DNA of 64,000 nt from Lasiosphaeris hirsuta. Taxonomy: Eukaryota; Ascomycota; Sordariomycetes; Sordariales; Lasiosphaeriaceae. The translations under genes were made by a program, and so were the position numbers. Below the pieces are notes generated by a model. It did not search any database. It had not been told where the DNA came from and saw only the letters and a list, made by a program, of their open reading frames with translations. The stretch lies in NCBI GenBank assembly GCA_030549175.1, contig JAUKUA010000006.1, positions 2,046,001 through 2,110,000 on the forward strand. The letters run 5' to 3'. Positions 52,573 to 64,000 of this stretch are shown in pieces; the first letter of the stretch is position 1; each line of letters begins with the position of its first letter.

Positions 52573-54317
52573 GAAAGTTTTCCAAGAAGGAAAATTGTGG
52601 TTATGGCTAACGGCTGAGTTTCGTGATGGCGGAGAGATGCCAAAGCAGGTTTTCAAAGTTAAGGTACGTGGGCAATGTACCTCTACTTGTTGGTGTCTTA
52701 GTATTTTGAGCTGCGATATGTTCATGGCTACTCGCTTACCCAGAACCTCGGGTATTGCTTTTGCACGCTTTGCAGCCTGAGCAGGAAAAGGGATAGATAG
52801 GTACATAGACTCGGTGGGTTGCGGTGAGCGGTGGCTTGTGAGCGGGTAGCTTCCAGCTAGTCCTTTGCGGCAGTACTAAATATGAGGAGCTCGAAGGTGA
52901 GGGAGATTGGGGACTTATATCTACTAGCGGCCGTTCTGCAGAGCATTATGGTGTCTTCTCAATACCTCAGTCACTATGTTCACCGGGCCATTCATCGCCA
53001 CTGTGAGCCCTCCTGACACCTAAAGTTGGCAACCTCATCAATACAAGAGAAAGTAGTGTGACCTAAAACCTACAAGGTCATGATACTAGTGTCGCATAAA
53101 TCCGATCCCGAGACTGAAAATTCCTCGGGAGCCATGTGAAATGGGCCGGGTGAAATATCACGTCACAAGCTTCTTGGCTTTGATCATTACGTTGCCTCAC
53201 GTCTTTTCTCTTATTTTTTTTTTTTTTTGGTCATGTACCGTTAGCTCCTAGTCTTGGTTGAGTTGAGTTCGGGATACATTGAGTTTGTTCAGACTATTTG
53301 CCATCGTGATCCTCTGGCACCACTGGTAGTACAAAAATGACCAAGAGGAATCGGATGAAGTTCCGATTCACCTTGGCACACCGCAAACACGGCCATCTGT
53401 TTCCTTCCGAGCCGCTATGACATGATTCGAGGGTAAATGACCTTTGTCATCAATCTTTGGTACCCAATCGGGCATTCACGTGGGATCCCATTCACGTTGC
53501 TAACCTATGATAACAGCTGGAGCAACTGTGAGGTTGGAAGTATTGGTCCCAGGACGCCGACAAAGAGTGCATATTCAACCATGATAATTCTGCACAACTC
53601 ACCATTCAGAACTTTTGGCTCGCGGGCTGTAACTTCCATTGTATTTGAGACGGGGCCTAGACTTATTGTTTGTTGGTAAGTGATATCATGTCTTGGCGTT
53701 CAACTCGGTTCTACTAGTACATGCAGGCAACCATGCCACTAGAATCATGCTGTTTCCGTGTTAGCAAGCACCCTCTCAACACGTGCCGTTTTGGCTGTTG
53801 GGAACTTGTGCTCCAATTCGAATTGCCTTCGAATTAGCCATCCCTCAATGCCTTTGGGTGCTGATGAACGTGAAGCAAAAGCCCAACAACCTGCTCCCCA
53901 TTACCTAAGCAATACCTCGGATCATCATGGACGAGAAAGCGCATCTCCGGACAGTTTGCTGAGCAATCCACGGTTTCCAGAGCCCAACTGCCACCCATTC
54001 AATTGCGTGTTCGAATTGGAGATGGCGACATTAGGGCGGAAACGGGGCCCGGTCAAATGAGCGTCTCCCCCGCCTCACAGAAAGCCGTCAACACCATTCA
54101 GTTTCCCATGACGCGAGATTCGTCTTCACGGCCCGAAGGTGCAGTTGGGCTCGGGCGATCGTGTGCCGACTAGTACCTAGTGGGTCAATTCTTGTGTATA
54201 TATCCGTCGCTGGTTTCTCAGACCAAGGACCTTGCTTGTGAGGTCCCCCAACAGTCTTCACAACTTCAACCGCTCCTCAACCACCCACAAAACACAAGGC
54301 AGCAACTCGCCGCAGAC
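52573..54317. other. Long region without supported genes
   Basis: About 1.75 kb of moderately AT-rich sequence with a 17-base T-run at about 53213-53229. A 12-base inverted pair (CTCCAATTCGAA / TTCGAATTGGAG) lies at about 53811 and 54008. The last 250 bases should hold the promoter of the dioxygenase gene. Confidence 0.45.
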
Positions 54318-55851
54318 ATGGCAACCCTCACACCGCAAGCCACCACATCCCGCCCCGGCCCCCCTGGCCAACCAGACATCAGCTATGCGCCAGACCACGA
54401 CAAGTACCTGGCTCGGATCAAGCGCCGGGCAGAGACCGAGGTTCTGGACAAGACCCTGCCCCCCGGCTTCCCCCGGAAGCTTGTGTCGGACCTCGTCTGG
54501 GACGGCAACGACCTCCACGAGACATACGACTGGAACTATTGGCTGACGGACGAGGACCTGGCCGAGATCGAGGCCGGGCTGAAGCACTTCAAGAGTAAGG
54601 CTGCTTAGCCCCCACAGCGCACTTACACACAGCGAGCACTAATTGACACGCCACCCCCACGCAGGCCTCAACAAACCCCTGGGCTACATCACGCAGGAGA
54701 CCTTCCCGCTGCCCACGCTGAACCAAACGCTGCGCGAGATCTCGCACGAAATCCACGACGGCCACGGCTTCAAGGTGGTGCGCGGAGTGCCGGTGCACCT
54801 GCACACGCGCGAGGACAACATCGCCATCTACGCGGGCATCTCGGCGCACGTGGCGCCGCTGCGCGCGCGGCAGGACAGTAGCCACGACGGCAAGCCGGCC
54901 GACGTGGTGCTGGCGCACATCAAGGACCTAACGGCGTCGGTGGTCTCCAGCAACATTGGCGCGCCGGCCTACACGGCCGAGAAGCAGGTGTTCCACACCG
55001 ACATTGGCGACGTCATCGCCCTCTTCGCCCTGGGCGAAGCCGCCCAGGGCGGCCAGAGCTACCTGTCCAGCAGCTGGAAGGTGTACAACGAGCTCGCCGC
55101 CACGCGGCCCGATCTGATCCGGACGCTGTCGGAGCCGTGGGCGGCCGACGGGTGCGTCCCCCTTTTTCCCTCCCACCCCCCTTTTCCCTCCCAACCCCCC
55201 TTTTCCCTTCCGGACTTTGACTCACAACTAACCCCTCCCACCCCCTCCAATAGCTTCGGCAAGCTCGCCCAGCCCTACACCCTCACCCCCCTGCTGCACC
55301 ACCAACCCGCGACGCGGACGGAGCCGGAGCGGCTGATCATCCAGTACGCGCGGCGCGCCTTCACGGGGTACTGGGGGCTGCCGCGGTCGGCCAACATCCC
55401 GCCGATCACCGAGGCGCAGGCGGAGGCGCTGGACGCGCTGCACTTCACGGCCGAGAAGTACGCAGCCGCGCTCGACTTCCACCGCGGCGACATCCAGTAC
55501 GTCAACAACCTGAGCATCTTCCACGCCCGGGGCGGGTTCCGCGACTCGAGCGAGAAGCAGTGAGTTCATTTCATTCCTCCCATCATGCATGACCTTTGAC
55601 ATGTTTGTTTTGTTGCCTGTGACGGCGGGCTGATCGTCATGGGGAACTGCGATAGGCGCCACCTGGTCCGTCTGTGGTTGCGCGATCCCGAGCATGCTTG
55701 GAAGACGCCGGCTGCCCTGCAGAGCCGCTGGGACCGGCTGTACAATGATATCGCACCAGAGAAGTCGGTGTTTCCTCTGGAACCGTGGATTAGAAGTGCG
55801 AGTAAGGGTGAAAGTGGTGGTGAGGAGAAGCTCAGTGGGGGAGCTTATTAG
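54318..55851 (+). CDS. TauD/TfdA-family Fe(II)/2-oxoglutarate dioxygenase
   Basis: These enzymes use Fe(II), 2-oxoglutarate and oxygen to hydroxylate small molecules such as taurine or other sulfonates. Four exons, 54318-54594, 54665-55151, 55254-55559 and 55656-55851, encode 421 residues. The metal-binding H-x-D is in KQVFHTDIGDVIALFALGEA, and the distal His and 2-oxoglutarate Arg are in RHLVRLWLRDPEHAW, with IQYVNNLSIFHARGGFRDSS just before. The upstream part (DLAEIEAGLKHFKSLNKPLG, LREISHEIHDGHGFKVVRGV) is as usual in fungal TauD-like proteins. The C-terminus is Gly/Ser-rich. Fungal members often act on unknown substrates, so the assignment stops at family level. Confidence 0.92.
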
Positions 55852-56379
55852 AGATATCAATCGGATAAATCGGGATCAAGGTACAGGCTGTGAATTCTAG
55901 GTTTGCAGTCTGCTGTCAGGATTAGGGTACAGACACGGAAATCGAAATACCTTGCTTGGTTGTTACACCGCCATCAATTGTGTAAACAGGTGAGCGAGCA
56001 CTGGTAATATTCTGGTACATACAGGTCACGGGTTGAAGTGATAGCCCCGTCTGATCTTGCATCGCCCGCCAAACCAGGTGATATCAAGCCTCCTCCGCAC
56101 CTTGCTATGACTCCATGTTGATGGCATGGGGTCTACTCGAGTGCCGCTCTTGCTTCCGAATACGGTAAGAAGCTGACATGAGGCACCTATGAAGAACCCC
56201 GATAGCCTGGTCTGTAGGAGTAACGTGAGTTAGCTAGATTCAAATACAACAAAGCCAAATTTTGCGACTCACGGTCACGCCTAGTGTCATCCAAAACGTC
56301 TAGACTATCGCATTCCGCTGAGGAATTCGGTCGGTCAAGATGTACATGTGAGTTGGGTCCCATCCATGTTATCCAGCGT
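55852..56379. other. Intergenic region, no gene seen
   Basis: About 530 bases downstream of the dioxygenase, AT-richer than the exons. Nothing coding is supported. Confidence 0.45.
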
Positions 56380-56888
56380 TTCCCCCAGTTTGGAAGCTAG
56401 CAAGATCCCTCTTCCAGCCAAAACAAAACGTCCGGATAAAGAGTTGCTCCGCGGTGCTTCGAGCAAGGCCATGTAACCCTCCGCGAACCTGCGGGCTGAC
56501 TTGATCTTGGATGGGCAAATATATTCTCCTGCACCCCGTCGAGACCATCATGGGGCTCATATAACTCAAGGACCCACAGAGGTCTCCCAAGAGGGTCATT
56601 TGTGTCTTGGAAGAGGCAGATACCAAGCTCTCCCTCTACCCTGTTCGCCTGGTCAATGAGACAGACGACACTATCTCAGTCGGTTCCTATCGGAATCCGT
56701 AGTGCACCCAACCTCTTGTCAGTGCTCATGATGACGCTCACACAATTCAAGCCCGGGAGTGACGTAGGTATTATAGACTTGGTCGCTCCAGGATATGGGT
56801 AAAGGCCATAGGAAACTGTAGATACCGTAGCAACTCTCTCATCTTCGCTCAAGCATCTGCCGCCAAGGACGCCGTGAACTTTGTTCAC
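56380..56888 (-). pseudogene. Decayed coding trace, family unknown
   Basis: On the minus strand a frame reads STVSYGLYPYPGATKSIIPT, DKRLGALRIPIGTD, stop, DSVVCLIDQANRVEGELGIC and PLGRPLWVLELYEPHDGLDG before breaking down. The composition is protein-like, but no domain is recognised. It may be the downstream end of the relic at 57398-57961, which lies on the same strand. Confidence 0.35.
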
Positions 56889-57397
56889 ATCACTAGATCT
56901 TTATCAATGTCAGATACGAAGGAAAGACTTATTATGGCTGAGACGTTCAATCCGTTTTCGAGCCTCAGGCAAAGCCACGAGCTATAAAGTAAAAGCCACT
57001 CGGCCTTCATGTCGGCGAATTTCTAGAATGCGAGAATTTGATTCACGTGATGGGAGGGCTATCCCTTTGATGGGTTGGTGACAACAACAATCCGGATACC
57101 TTGGACCAAGCGTAGGTTTGTGCTCCCTGGCTTGTTCTGTATGATAGCTTGATCGTCAAGCCACCCCTCCACAGGCGAGTTGGACCTGTTATTGGCGAGG
57201 CGACAAGTGTTGTCGACGCGGGCACTAATGTGACGGATGCGGCCCCCAACATCCTGGAGGCGGACTCGGAAATTCGATGTGTCTTCGCTGATGGATTGTT
57301 GGAGGTTACTTGACGGTAGTCAACAGCTGGTCTCTTTCGGAATCCAAAAACACCGGGTTCCATAACACGGATATGTAGTGCCAGCCGAAACTTAGAA

Positions 57398-57961
57398 CTA
57401 CCTTGTAGTCCTCGAGACTCTCTGCCTTAGTTTCTGTGAGTCCTTCTGGCCAAACATAGCCCAGGTCATCTTGGCCCAGAGCTTATCCCGCCTGTATTTC
57501 CGGACATTGTCCAGGACTTGTTGCGCCACATTTTCACAGACGTCGAAGGCATTCCTGATCTCTCGAACGACATTCTCGGAGAGCAAGGTTTGCGTGGTCG
57601 GACTTATGGTACGGCCGAGGAGGCCGAGGATGCCAGTCAGGGCACGAAGCTGGTCGGGAATGGCGTTGAGGTCTTCAGTAGACTCGCGGACAACCTAGAC
57701 GAACTCGGTGGATTGATGATTCCCTTGACGACAACCCCAGCGGGAGAAAAGCCGGTAGCTGTGGTGGAAAAGGGGCCCGTCTCGAGGGTGTGCGGGGCGG
57801 CACACCATGAGTCGTTGTGGAATGACGATGCGATGGTAGGTGTCGTGGGGGGTTTCCCGGTTACTGGGGAGGGACCTGGATTTCCTGGGGCCTTCCTGCA
57901 CTACCGCCAAATTGGTCGGGCTTTCGGCCACCGGGGCTCTGTCTGGGGGCAGCTTAGTCAT
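57398..57961 (-). pseudogene. Relic of a fungal STAND/NLR-type N-terminal domain
   Basis: From ATG 57961 the frame is open to a TAG at about 57692. It continues in the same frame as VVRESTEDLNAIPDQLRALT, GILGLLGRTISPTTQTLLSE, NVVREIRNAFDVCENVAQQV and KLWAKMTWAMFGQKDSQKLR, ending at 57398. The pattern of helical Leu/Ile repeats, a C-[ED]-x-V/L-x2-Q-V-L centre and a K-x-TWAxxGxKD turn resembles the helical N-terminal domain of fungal NACHT/NB-ARC receptors. No nucleotide-binding domain follows, so this is a truncated remnant. Confidence 0.5.
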
Positions 57962-59553
57962 TTTGGATGCTATCCTCGCAGCTGCTCAGGAAACACAAGG
58001 CTGCGAGAAGGAGTTGGGCTAAAAGCCAGGTAGACTGAGCTGAAAGCTAAGCGCCAAGTGCTAAGATTTCGGGGTCGGCTGGGCTCTACTGCAGAACTCC
58101 TGCTGAAGACCCGCTCGGGAGTCGGGAGCCGGTATTGGGAGTCTGGTGGCATCTGAGTGAAAGTGGGAGTGAGAGGAGTGGGACATGAATTCGATTGGAA
58201 CCAGAGGCTGGGGGGTGGGAAAGGGGAATGGGAGCGGCCTGGACATGACTCCCATCCGCGAGGTGACATCTTCGAGAAGCAGAATGGCGAGCTGTGCGAC
58301 CCATGTACCCATGTCAGCTAGCCGAGTCTACGAATATCGAGCTGGTATTCTGGCAGGTGACAGCACAAAGCACCCCACCTACCCGCGTTGACGACAGGAA
58401 CGTGCAAGAGCGGCCTAGCAAGGGAGCAGGAGCTCCTCCGTCAATCATTCGATGTGAACCCATGGAATCTCCAGAGACATGGAACCGCCAACTTGAGCCC
58501 CCACCCTCAACCTCATTCGATAATCTGACCTCTACCCAACAAGAACAAGAGATGCCCTCTCCAGGCTAAAGGACCCAACACACAACACACGATCCCAATA
58601 ATGGCCATAATAAACCCATTAAATCCGGCTTATAAATTGGACAGCCCCCATACGACGACCGCTATTGAATGATGTAATAATATTTTGCATTCGCCATCCT
58701 GGTATTTGCCTGTGGCGCTGCAGCCTCTCATTCGATTCCTCCGATGGCGTTATCATTGCCGGCGATGAGCAACGGTCTTCATATGGCCACAGATGGCCGC
58801 ACGGCCTGTGCATGGGTTTCTTCTTGCCAGGAACGGCAGGAGCAGCGCAAATCTCCCGCCCCAAGCTACGACACTCTCAATGTGCCACCGAGCATTCAAC
58901 CCGTCCTCGAACGGGCCGATACACCCCAAAGAGAGGTCATTGTTTGTGCCCTCGACACTGCCAAACCCGATCCCTCGACACAAACAAGTATATGAGACCA
59001 AAACACCGTCGGCAACAGACCGACAAACTCGATATGGAAGCATGAGACAGTCCATGTCCACATCGGGATATCGAACACTTGATGTAAACAAGCGTCGGTT
59101 TATTCCATCCATTTTGGGCCACCAGTGCATGGTACCGGGGCCGCCCGTCTTGCGTGTGTTGCGTGTGTTGCGTGTGTAGCGCAACCGCTTGCCAAGAGCA
59201 CGCAACCATCCCCCGTGTTTGTTGCACCGTCTCGGAGGATCCGAGTAGAGAGCATGGAGCGGCCGGCGCATCTGTCACTTCCTGCACAACCTTGCGGGAC
59301 GCGGGATGCAGGGTGCAATGCTAGTCTATAATCTATACGTAGCACCTGTGTAGCCACGCGTATATTAGAGCCACCGGCTGATCCACCATTTAGACTTGGA
59401 GATCCGCATTCCTCCGTCTTACCATCCGGCTCTCAACATCTCCCAGGAACCTGGTAAGACTCTGCTCTGAGCGGGGCATCAACTGCAAGACATCCACACA
59501 CACACAAACACACACCTTCAAGACCGAGACATACGTCTCGGCCCGCTCCCACT
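57962..59553. other. Long region upstream of the methionine-permease gene
   Basis: About 1.6 kb. A short TTGCGTGTG repeat lies at 59150-59177, and a CACACA-rich stretch lies just before the next start. Overlapping frames on both strands at 58620-59290 show no family signal. Confidence 0.45.
59150..59177 (+). repeat. Nine-base tandem repeat TTGCGTGTG, three copies
   Basis: Three consecutive copies of TTGCGTGTG (the last slightly truncated) lie in non-coding sequence. Confidence 0.85.
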
Positions 59554-60958
59554 ATGCCGTTCAACTGGCGCCGGCCCTTCAGTAGCCGGGAGGCCGGTGG
59601 GGGTGATGCCGACGAAGCTTCGTTGGCCAACAGCGAGGTCTCGGACGGCAGCCTCACATACACTCTCGCAAAGGGCGGCAATGACTCGCCGCCAGCCTAC
59701 CAAGAGGCCTCGGGCGCTCCCGTCGAGACCTCGTCGCCCCTGGGCTACTCGGTTGGTGCCGTCACCATCATCTTCCTCAACATCAGCAAGATGATTGGCA
59801 CCGGCGTGTACTCGACCCGTGGGTTTCAACCTCCCCTGTCTAGCTGTTTGTTACTAACACGCTGTGCTAGCATCGGGCATCCTCAGCGGCACCGGGTCCG
59901 TCGGCCTATCCATGATCTACTGGGCAATCGGCTTCTTCACCTCCATCGCAAGCTTGTCCACGTACCTTGAGTATGCTGCCTACTTCCCGAACCGGTCAGG
60001 CTCCGAGGTCGTGTACCTCGAGCAGGCGTATCCGAGACCTCGCTGGCTGTTCCCAACTGGGTTTGCCTTCCTATCAGTTGTCTTGTCATTCAGCAGTGGC
60101 AATTCCATCGGTCAGTACCTAGTGTACCTTTCTCGGAGCTCAATGGCGTCCAAGTGCTGATTGGCACCTTTTTCGACAGTGCTGGCCCAGTATCTGTTTC
60201 GCACAAACGGAGCTGTGCCCACCCCGTGGCAGCTCAAGGGCGCGGCCGTGGCTGGCTACACGGTTGCCGTGCTCGCCGTCGTGTTCAGCACCCGCTGGTC
60301 TTATAGAGTCTCCAACGCCATAGGCATTGTCAAGGTCCTGACACTCATTTTCATCTCTCTCACGGGTCTGATTGTTCTGGGCGGGCACGTGAAGCGCGTC
60401 CCCGACCCTCACGCCAATTTCGTCAAGCCCTTTGAGGGCGAGGCAACCCCCTACGGCCTGACGAATGCACTCTACAAGATTGTCTTTTCGTATGCTGGGT
60501 TTGAGAACGCCTTCAACGTGGTCAACGAGGTCAAAGTAAGCTCAACTCCACATCCCACACCTGCCCCACGGGGGCTAGGCGACCTACACCGCCTTTTCGC
60601 CCTCACCATGACCCGATCAGTCACCCCAGCGCAGGATCAACAAGCTAACCAAGCCCGCAACACAGAACCCTATCAAGCAGCTCCGCCGCAACAGCTTCAT
60701 CGCCCTGGGCGTCGTGACCATCTTCTACATCCTCGCCAACATCGCTTACTTCGCCGCCGTACCCAAGGAGGACCTCAAGGCCGCCAAGCAGATCGCCGCC
60801 GGTCTCTTCTTCACAAATGTCTTTGGCCCCGGCAATGCCGTCAAGGGCCTCAACTTCTTGATCGCGCTGAGCTCTTTCGGCAACATCGTCGCCGTGCTCC
60901 TGGGCCAGTCGCGCCTGATCCGCGAATGCGGCCGGTTCGTCCTCCCCCGCCTGCCCTT

Positions 60959-60989
<31 letters not shown>

Positions 60990-61818
60990 AAACAAAGCCA
61001 AACTAACCCTCCCATGATAATGCAGCCAAGGCGTCCTCCCCTTCCCACGCTTCTGGGCCTCGACCCGGCCCTTTGGCACGCCGCTGGGGCCCTACGCCGT
61101 CAAGTACGCGCTGACGGTGCTCATGATCGTGGCGCCGCCGGCGGGTGACGCCTTCAACTTCATCACGGACCTGCAGGTGTACCCCAACGCCTTCTTCAAC
61201 GTCATCATGGCGGCGGGCATCTACGCGGTGCGGTACCGGCGCAAGCGCCTGGGCCTGGGCCGCGCGGCCTTCCGCGCCTGGGACGTCGCCATCGTCTTCA
61301 ACATCGTCGTCAACCTCTACCTGGTCGTCATGCCGTGGTACCCGCCCGCCGGGGGGCAGTACGCTGGCGACGTCAGCTTCTGGTACGCCACCTACGTGGT
61401 GGTCGGCATTGGCCTGTGAGTTTTCCCCGCCCCTTCCTTACTGAAAAGAAGGAGAAAAGAACACACCTCAGAGAAGGAACTGACAAGGAAAAAAAAAAAC
61501 AGTCTCCTCGGATGCGGCGCCTACTACTACCTCTGGATCTCGGTAATCCCGCGACTGCGGGGGTACCGGATCCGGCAGGAGGTGCTGACACTGGACGACG
61601 GCGCGTCGAGCCACAGGCTGATCAAGGTACCGGTGGGCGAGCTGGAAGCCTGGGACGCGACGCACGACGCCGTGGGCCGGACCGCGCACAGCGCGACCGG
61701 CTCGGGCGACGACAAAGGCAGCCTCGAGAAGAGCGGGGAGCTCCGCAAGCGCAACGCGGGAGACCACGAGGGCGTTGGCACCGTCGTCACCACCCAGGTC
61801 CGCGACCCGGAGAAGTAG
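59554..61818 (+). CDS. High-affinity methionine permease-like amino acid transporter
   Basis: This is an APC-superfamily (LAT/Mup1-like) permease of the plasma membrane, with about 12 helices. Six exons fit: 59554-59818, 59871-60110, 60180-60535, 60666-60934, 61026-61415 and 61503-61818, giving 611 residues. Key segments: LGYSVGAVTIIFLNISKMIG, TGVYSTPSGILSGTGSVGLS, YLEYAAYFPNRSGSEVVYLE, LYKIVFSYAGFENAFNVVNE, NPIKQLRRNSFIALGVVTIF and RQGVLPFPRFWASTRPFGTP. The combination KMIGTGVYSTP plus FSYAGFENAFNVVNEVKNP is that of fungal Mup1/Mup3 proteins, which take up methionine and often cysteine. The long cytosolic N-tail contains PPAY, a candidate site for Rsp5-type ubiquitin ligases. The exact substrate is inferred. 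Confidence 0.93.
60964..60992 (+). repeat. Poly(A) run of 29 bases within an intron
   Basis: Intron 4 of the permease gene contains an uninterrupted A29 tract, probably length-variable and a likely place for sequencing error. It does not affect the coding frame. Confidence 0.9.
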
Positions 61819-63583
61819 GAGAGGCCGGCGGGGAGCAAATCAAGAGGAGGACAAAACGGTCCGGGCCGGGTGCGCCCACAAATACCCCCGCGATATTTTT
61901 TTGGTCTCCATTTTTCATTGGAAGGAATCCAGGCCTTTGGTGTTGCATTGAGCCGGCCAACAGGTTACTGCGTAGGGCAAGGTGGTAATCAGCGCGGGAT
62001 GCCTGCAGCACATGGGCTGCATCTCGCACTCTCCGTACATGATACCAGAATCTATAATACCCGAGTGCATATGTCCTGGGCTTGCACGTGAATACCCGCC
62101 CCTCCGCATCCAGTGATTTAGCCCAGTGTTAGGTAATGTTTTAGTCGGAAGCGTCGCATTGATTGGTATCCGAGTCTGCCCGCTCACTGTCGCTAGCGGG
62201 CGTCATGTGCCGGTGCAGCTGCCAAGATGCAGCCCCTCAAGTCATTCCCGCAGCGAAACAGCAGCAGCCTTCCAATTGTTTCGCCTCTTGAAAAATTTTC
62301 AGCTCGTTGCCCTCATCCATCTGCAAAGCAAACACCCTTGTCAGACATCTCCTCATATCTACCACACAGCATGCCAGATCTCGAATCAGAAGAACCGGTA
62401 AAAGAGGGGGAAGATGGCGTGCCGATTGCCCCGTCCCCGTTGTTCGAAGCATCGTCGATACTATCTTGTGTATCTGATATCGGGGTAGCTGTGGCTGCGG
62501 CGCTATTGCACACTAAGGCAGACCATGGGTTCTGTGACATGCATACAAGCGAAGTGAGCGCTAGTAAACATTCGCAACAAGCGCCCAAAGACTCTGGCAC
62601 GATCTTCCCGGCTTTGCGACCATGACACGTAACCGTTGGACCCCTATGCTCCCTCCTAGGAGAAGAACGATCAGTCGTGGCCGGTGTCTGGAAGTCGTCG
62701 CAGCAACGGCCAGAGCTAGAACTTCCAAAGTGTCGTTCAGACACTTTATACAAGAACAGAGAACATGCAACGTTGAAGCTGACTCATAATCGAACGAATC
62801 AAGCTGGCTCGGCGTCGTCGCGGTTGCTGCGGTTGCTGCAACGAAACAGCCCCGGACCGACGAGCTGCGCGCTCCGGAGCATTGCCGGGCCAATGACCAA
62901 GCGCGATCCTTGTCTCTTGTCTGACCGTGCCCCGCGTGAAGCTGCATGATATATGCGGCGCTCTGAGCGATAAGGCGTCGAGGTGGAGAAATGCAGATGT
63001 CCTTCCTATCGGTGCGCCAAGGCCAGGGTGCGCTATCCGCATCGGATGTCAAGGTGAGCGTGTGGTGAGAACGGCGCTTCCCGCCACTCGACAGCGAGAT
63101 CTGGGAGGAACGGCGGGGATCTCTTGCGAATCAGGTTTCAGTTCGCAGTCTCGCGGGGGGGAGATACTGCAAGGCGCTGCCGAGCCTCCTCTGATAACAA
63201 TCTGAGCCCCCATTTTAGGCCTTGAGTAAGACAGGAGTCACCGTTATCGGTTCACCTGTTTGTGACGACAGAAAGAAAATAATTCCAACGGCCGACCCAC
63301 TAGATGCATGCACTAAGCATATGTGCGGCTTGGAAATTGAGGGTTGCAATAGGCGGCTTGCCCGTTCGGGGTGTGGTCGCCCGCTGGAGCCGTGCGGCTT
63401 CCTGACCAAATTACCTACTCGGCCTCCCCCTCACTACGGCCAAGTTCGCCACCCTATCACCTCATGTTAAACAAGAAAAAAATCCCTTCTATCAGTGGCG
63501 AGGCTTCACCAGGGATTAAGAAGGACAAGTCGGATCAAACAAAGAGAGTCAATTTGAGTCTCTTCGACCCAATTACAACTGAA
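61819..63583. other. Intergenic region without supported genes
   Basis: About 1.76 kb between two plus-strand transporter genes. A frame at 62227-62625 opens with ATG and is Ser-rich, but it overlaps equally open frames on the minus strand and shows no family signal. No RNA gene is recognised. Confidence 0.45.
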
Positions 63584-64000
63584 ATGGCCAATCATCAACA
63601 ACGAACGCCAAGATGCCCTGAAGACCAGGATGTCAAGTGTCTCGAGGCAGACGAGACAGCCCCTCTGCTGGCCTCCCAGACACCAAAGCCTGATTATGTG
63701 ACATTTCCAGAGTCCCACGAGGAAGACTCATGGAAGCCCTCGCCAGGCTTCTGGTGGATTGAGACTGGTAAGCTGTACTTCGATGTAGGGCGGCGCAATC
63801 CGGTTACTGACAGAGATGTAACCAACAACAGCGCTCTGGGCCAACGTATTCTTGTCTGGTTTCGATGGAACCATCACAGCGTCAACATATGCCGCCATCA
63901 GCTCTGACTTCAGTGCTGCCAACAACGCGGCCTGGTTGACGACTTCGTATTTGATCACCAGCACAGCCTTCCAGCCGCTGTATGGAAGATTCTCCGACAT
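63584..64000 (+). CDS. MFS drug:H+ antiporter-like transporter, 3' end outside window
   Basis: Two exons are visible, 63584-63767 and 63832 to the window end (GTAAGC..AACAG, phase 1). The N-terminal tail (MANHQQRTPRCPEDQDVKCL ... ETAPLLASQ) is cytosolic and carries a dileucine-like ETAPLL. The first helices read ALWANVFLSGFDGTITASTY, AAISSDFSAANNAAWLTTSY and LITSTAFQPLYGRFSD. The GFDGTITAS motif and W-x-x-x-SYLITSTAFQPLYGRFSD are typical of 14-helix DHA2 transporters, including vacuolar basic amino acid carriers and multidrug exporters. Only the first two helices are present, so the substrate cannot be told. Confidence 0.88.

Noticed and set aside
58753..59271. Long open frames on both strands at 58.7-59.3 kb
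   Set aside because: Both strands are equally open, there is no family signal, and repeats occur within; probably chance.
62227..62625. 132-codon plus-strand frame starting with ATG
   Set aside because: Low complexity, overlapped by equally long minus-strand frames and without recognisable domain or splice signals.
1..64000. CRISPR array, prokaryotic operons or ribosomal RNA genes
   Set aside because: No regularly spaced direct repeats with unique spacers, no rRNA-like sequence, and gene structure is spliced and eukaryotic.

Overview
The window is nuclear DNA of a filamentous ascomycete, most likely a Sordariomycete. Genes are interrupted by short introns of about 50-110 bases with GTNNGT donors, CTAAC-like branch sites and YAG acceptors. 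Exons are GC-rich, and the gene set is typical of Pezizomycotina: HET-domain protein, MYND protein, DUF1996 protein, Tom6, Vps23. One Fot1/pogo-like transposon carries CAG-to-TAG and CAA-to-TAA changes, the mark of repeat-induced point mutation (RIP). The species cannot be named from the sequence.

Layout. Positions 1-7.9 kb hold the 3' part of a large basic, serine-rich protein, the ESCRT-I subunit Vps23 (four exons, polyQ) and an indoleamine 2,3-dioxygenase-like gene. From 8 to 16 kb, mostly on the minus strand, come a decayed SH3 gene, a multi-pass membrane protein, a tyrosine-rich protein and a secreted DUF1996 protein broken by one TAG. From 16 to 28 kb lie tom6, a conserved unknown protein, a gamma-glutamyltransferase, a MYND zinc-finger protein and an MFS hexose transporter. 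From 28.8 to 34.3 kb lie a frameshifted conserved gene, an ER protein ending in KDEL and a Cys/His-rich unknown protein.

From 35 to 46 kb is an accessory island: an intact HET-domain gene, an ankyrin-repeat ruin, a nucleoside-phosphorylase-like pseudogene broken partly by an exact 13-bp duplication, an intact dUTPase/dCTP-deaminase-fold gene of prokaryotic type, the RIP-scarred Fot1-like element, a small cysteine-rich secreted-protein gene and a zinc deaminase-like sequence. HET, ankyrin and phosphorylase modules belong to fungal non-self recognition, and two neighbours are nucleotide-acting folds. I read this as a decaying recognition or defence island; that is inference.

From 46 to 64 kb are an S28 serine peptidase, a tRNA, an SR/His-rich membrane protein, a TauD-type dioxygenase, a relic STAND N-terminal domain, a methionine-permease-like transporter and the start of an MFS drug-transporter-like gene cut by the window end. 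Between them lie long stretches (50.7-54.3, 55.9-59.5, 61.8-63.6 kb) with little or no recognisable coding.

Multi-exon coordinates span first to last coding base; exon limits given in the evidence were read by eye from splice signals, frame continuity and family similarity. Several otherwise intact genes carry single-base frameshifts, so either recent decay or assembly indels must be considered.
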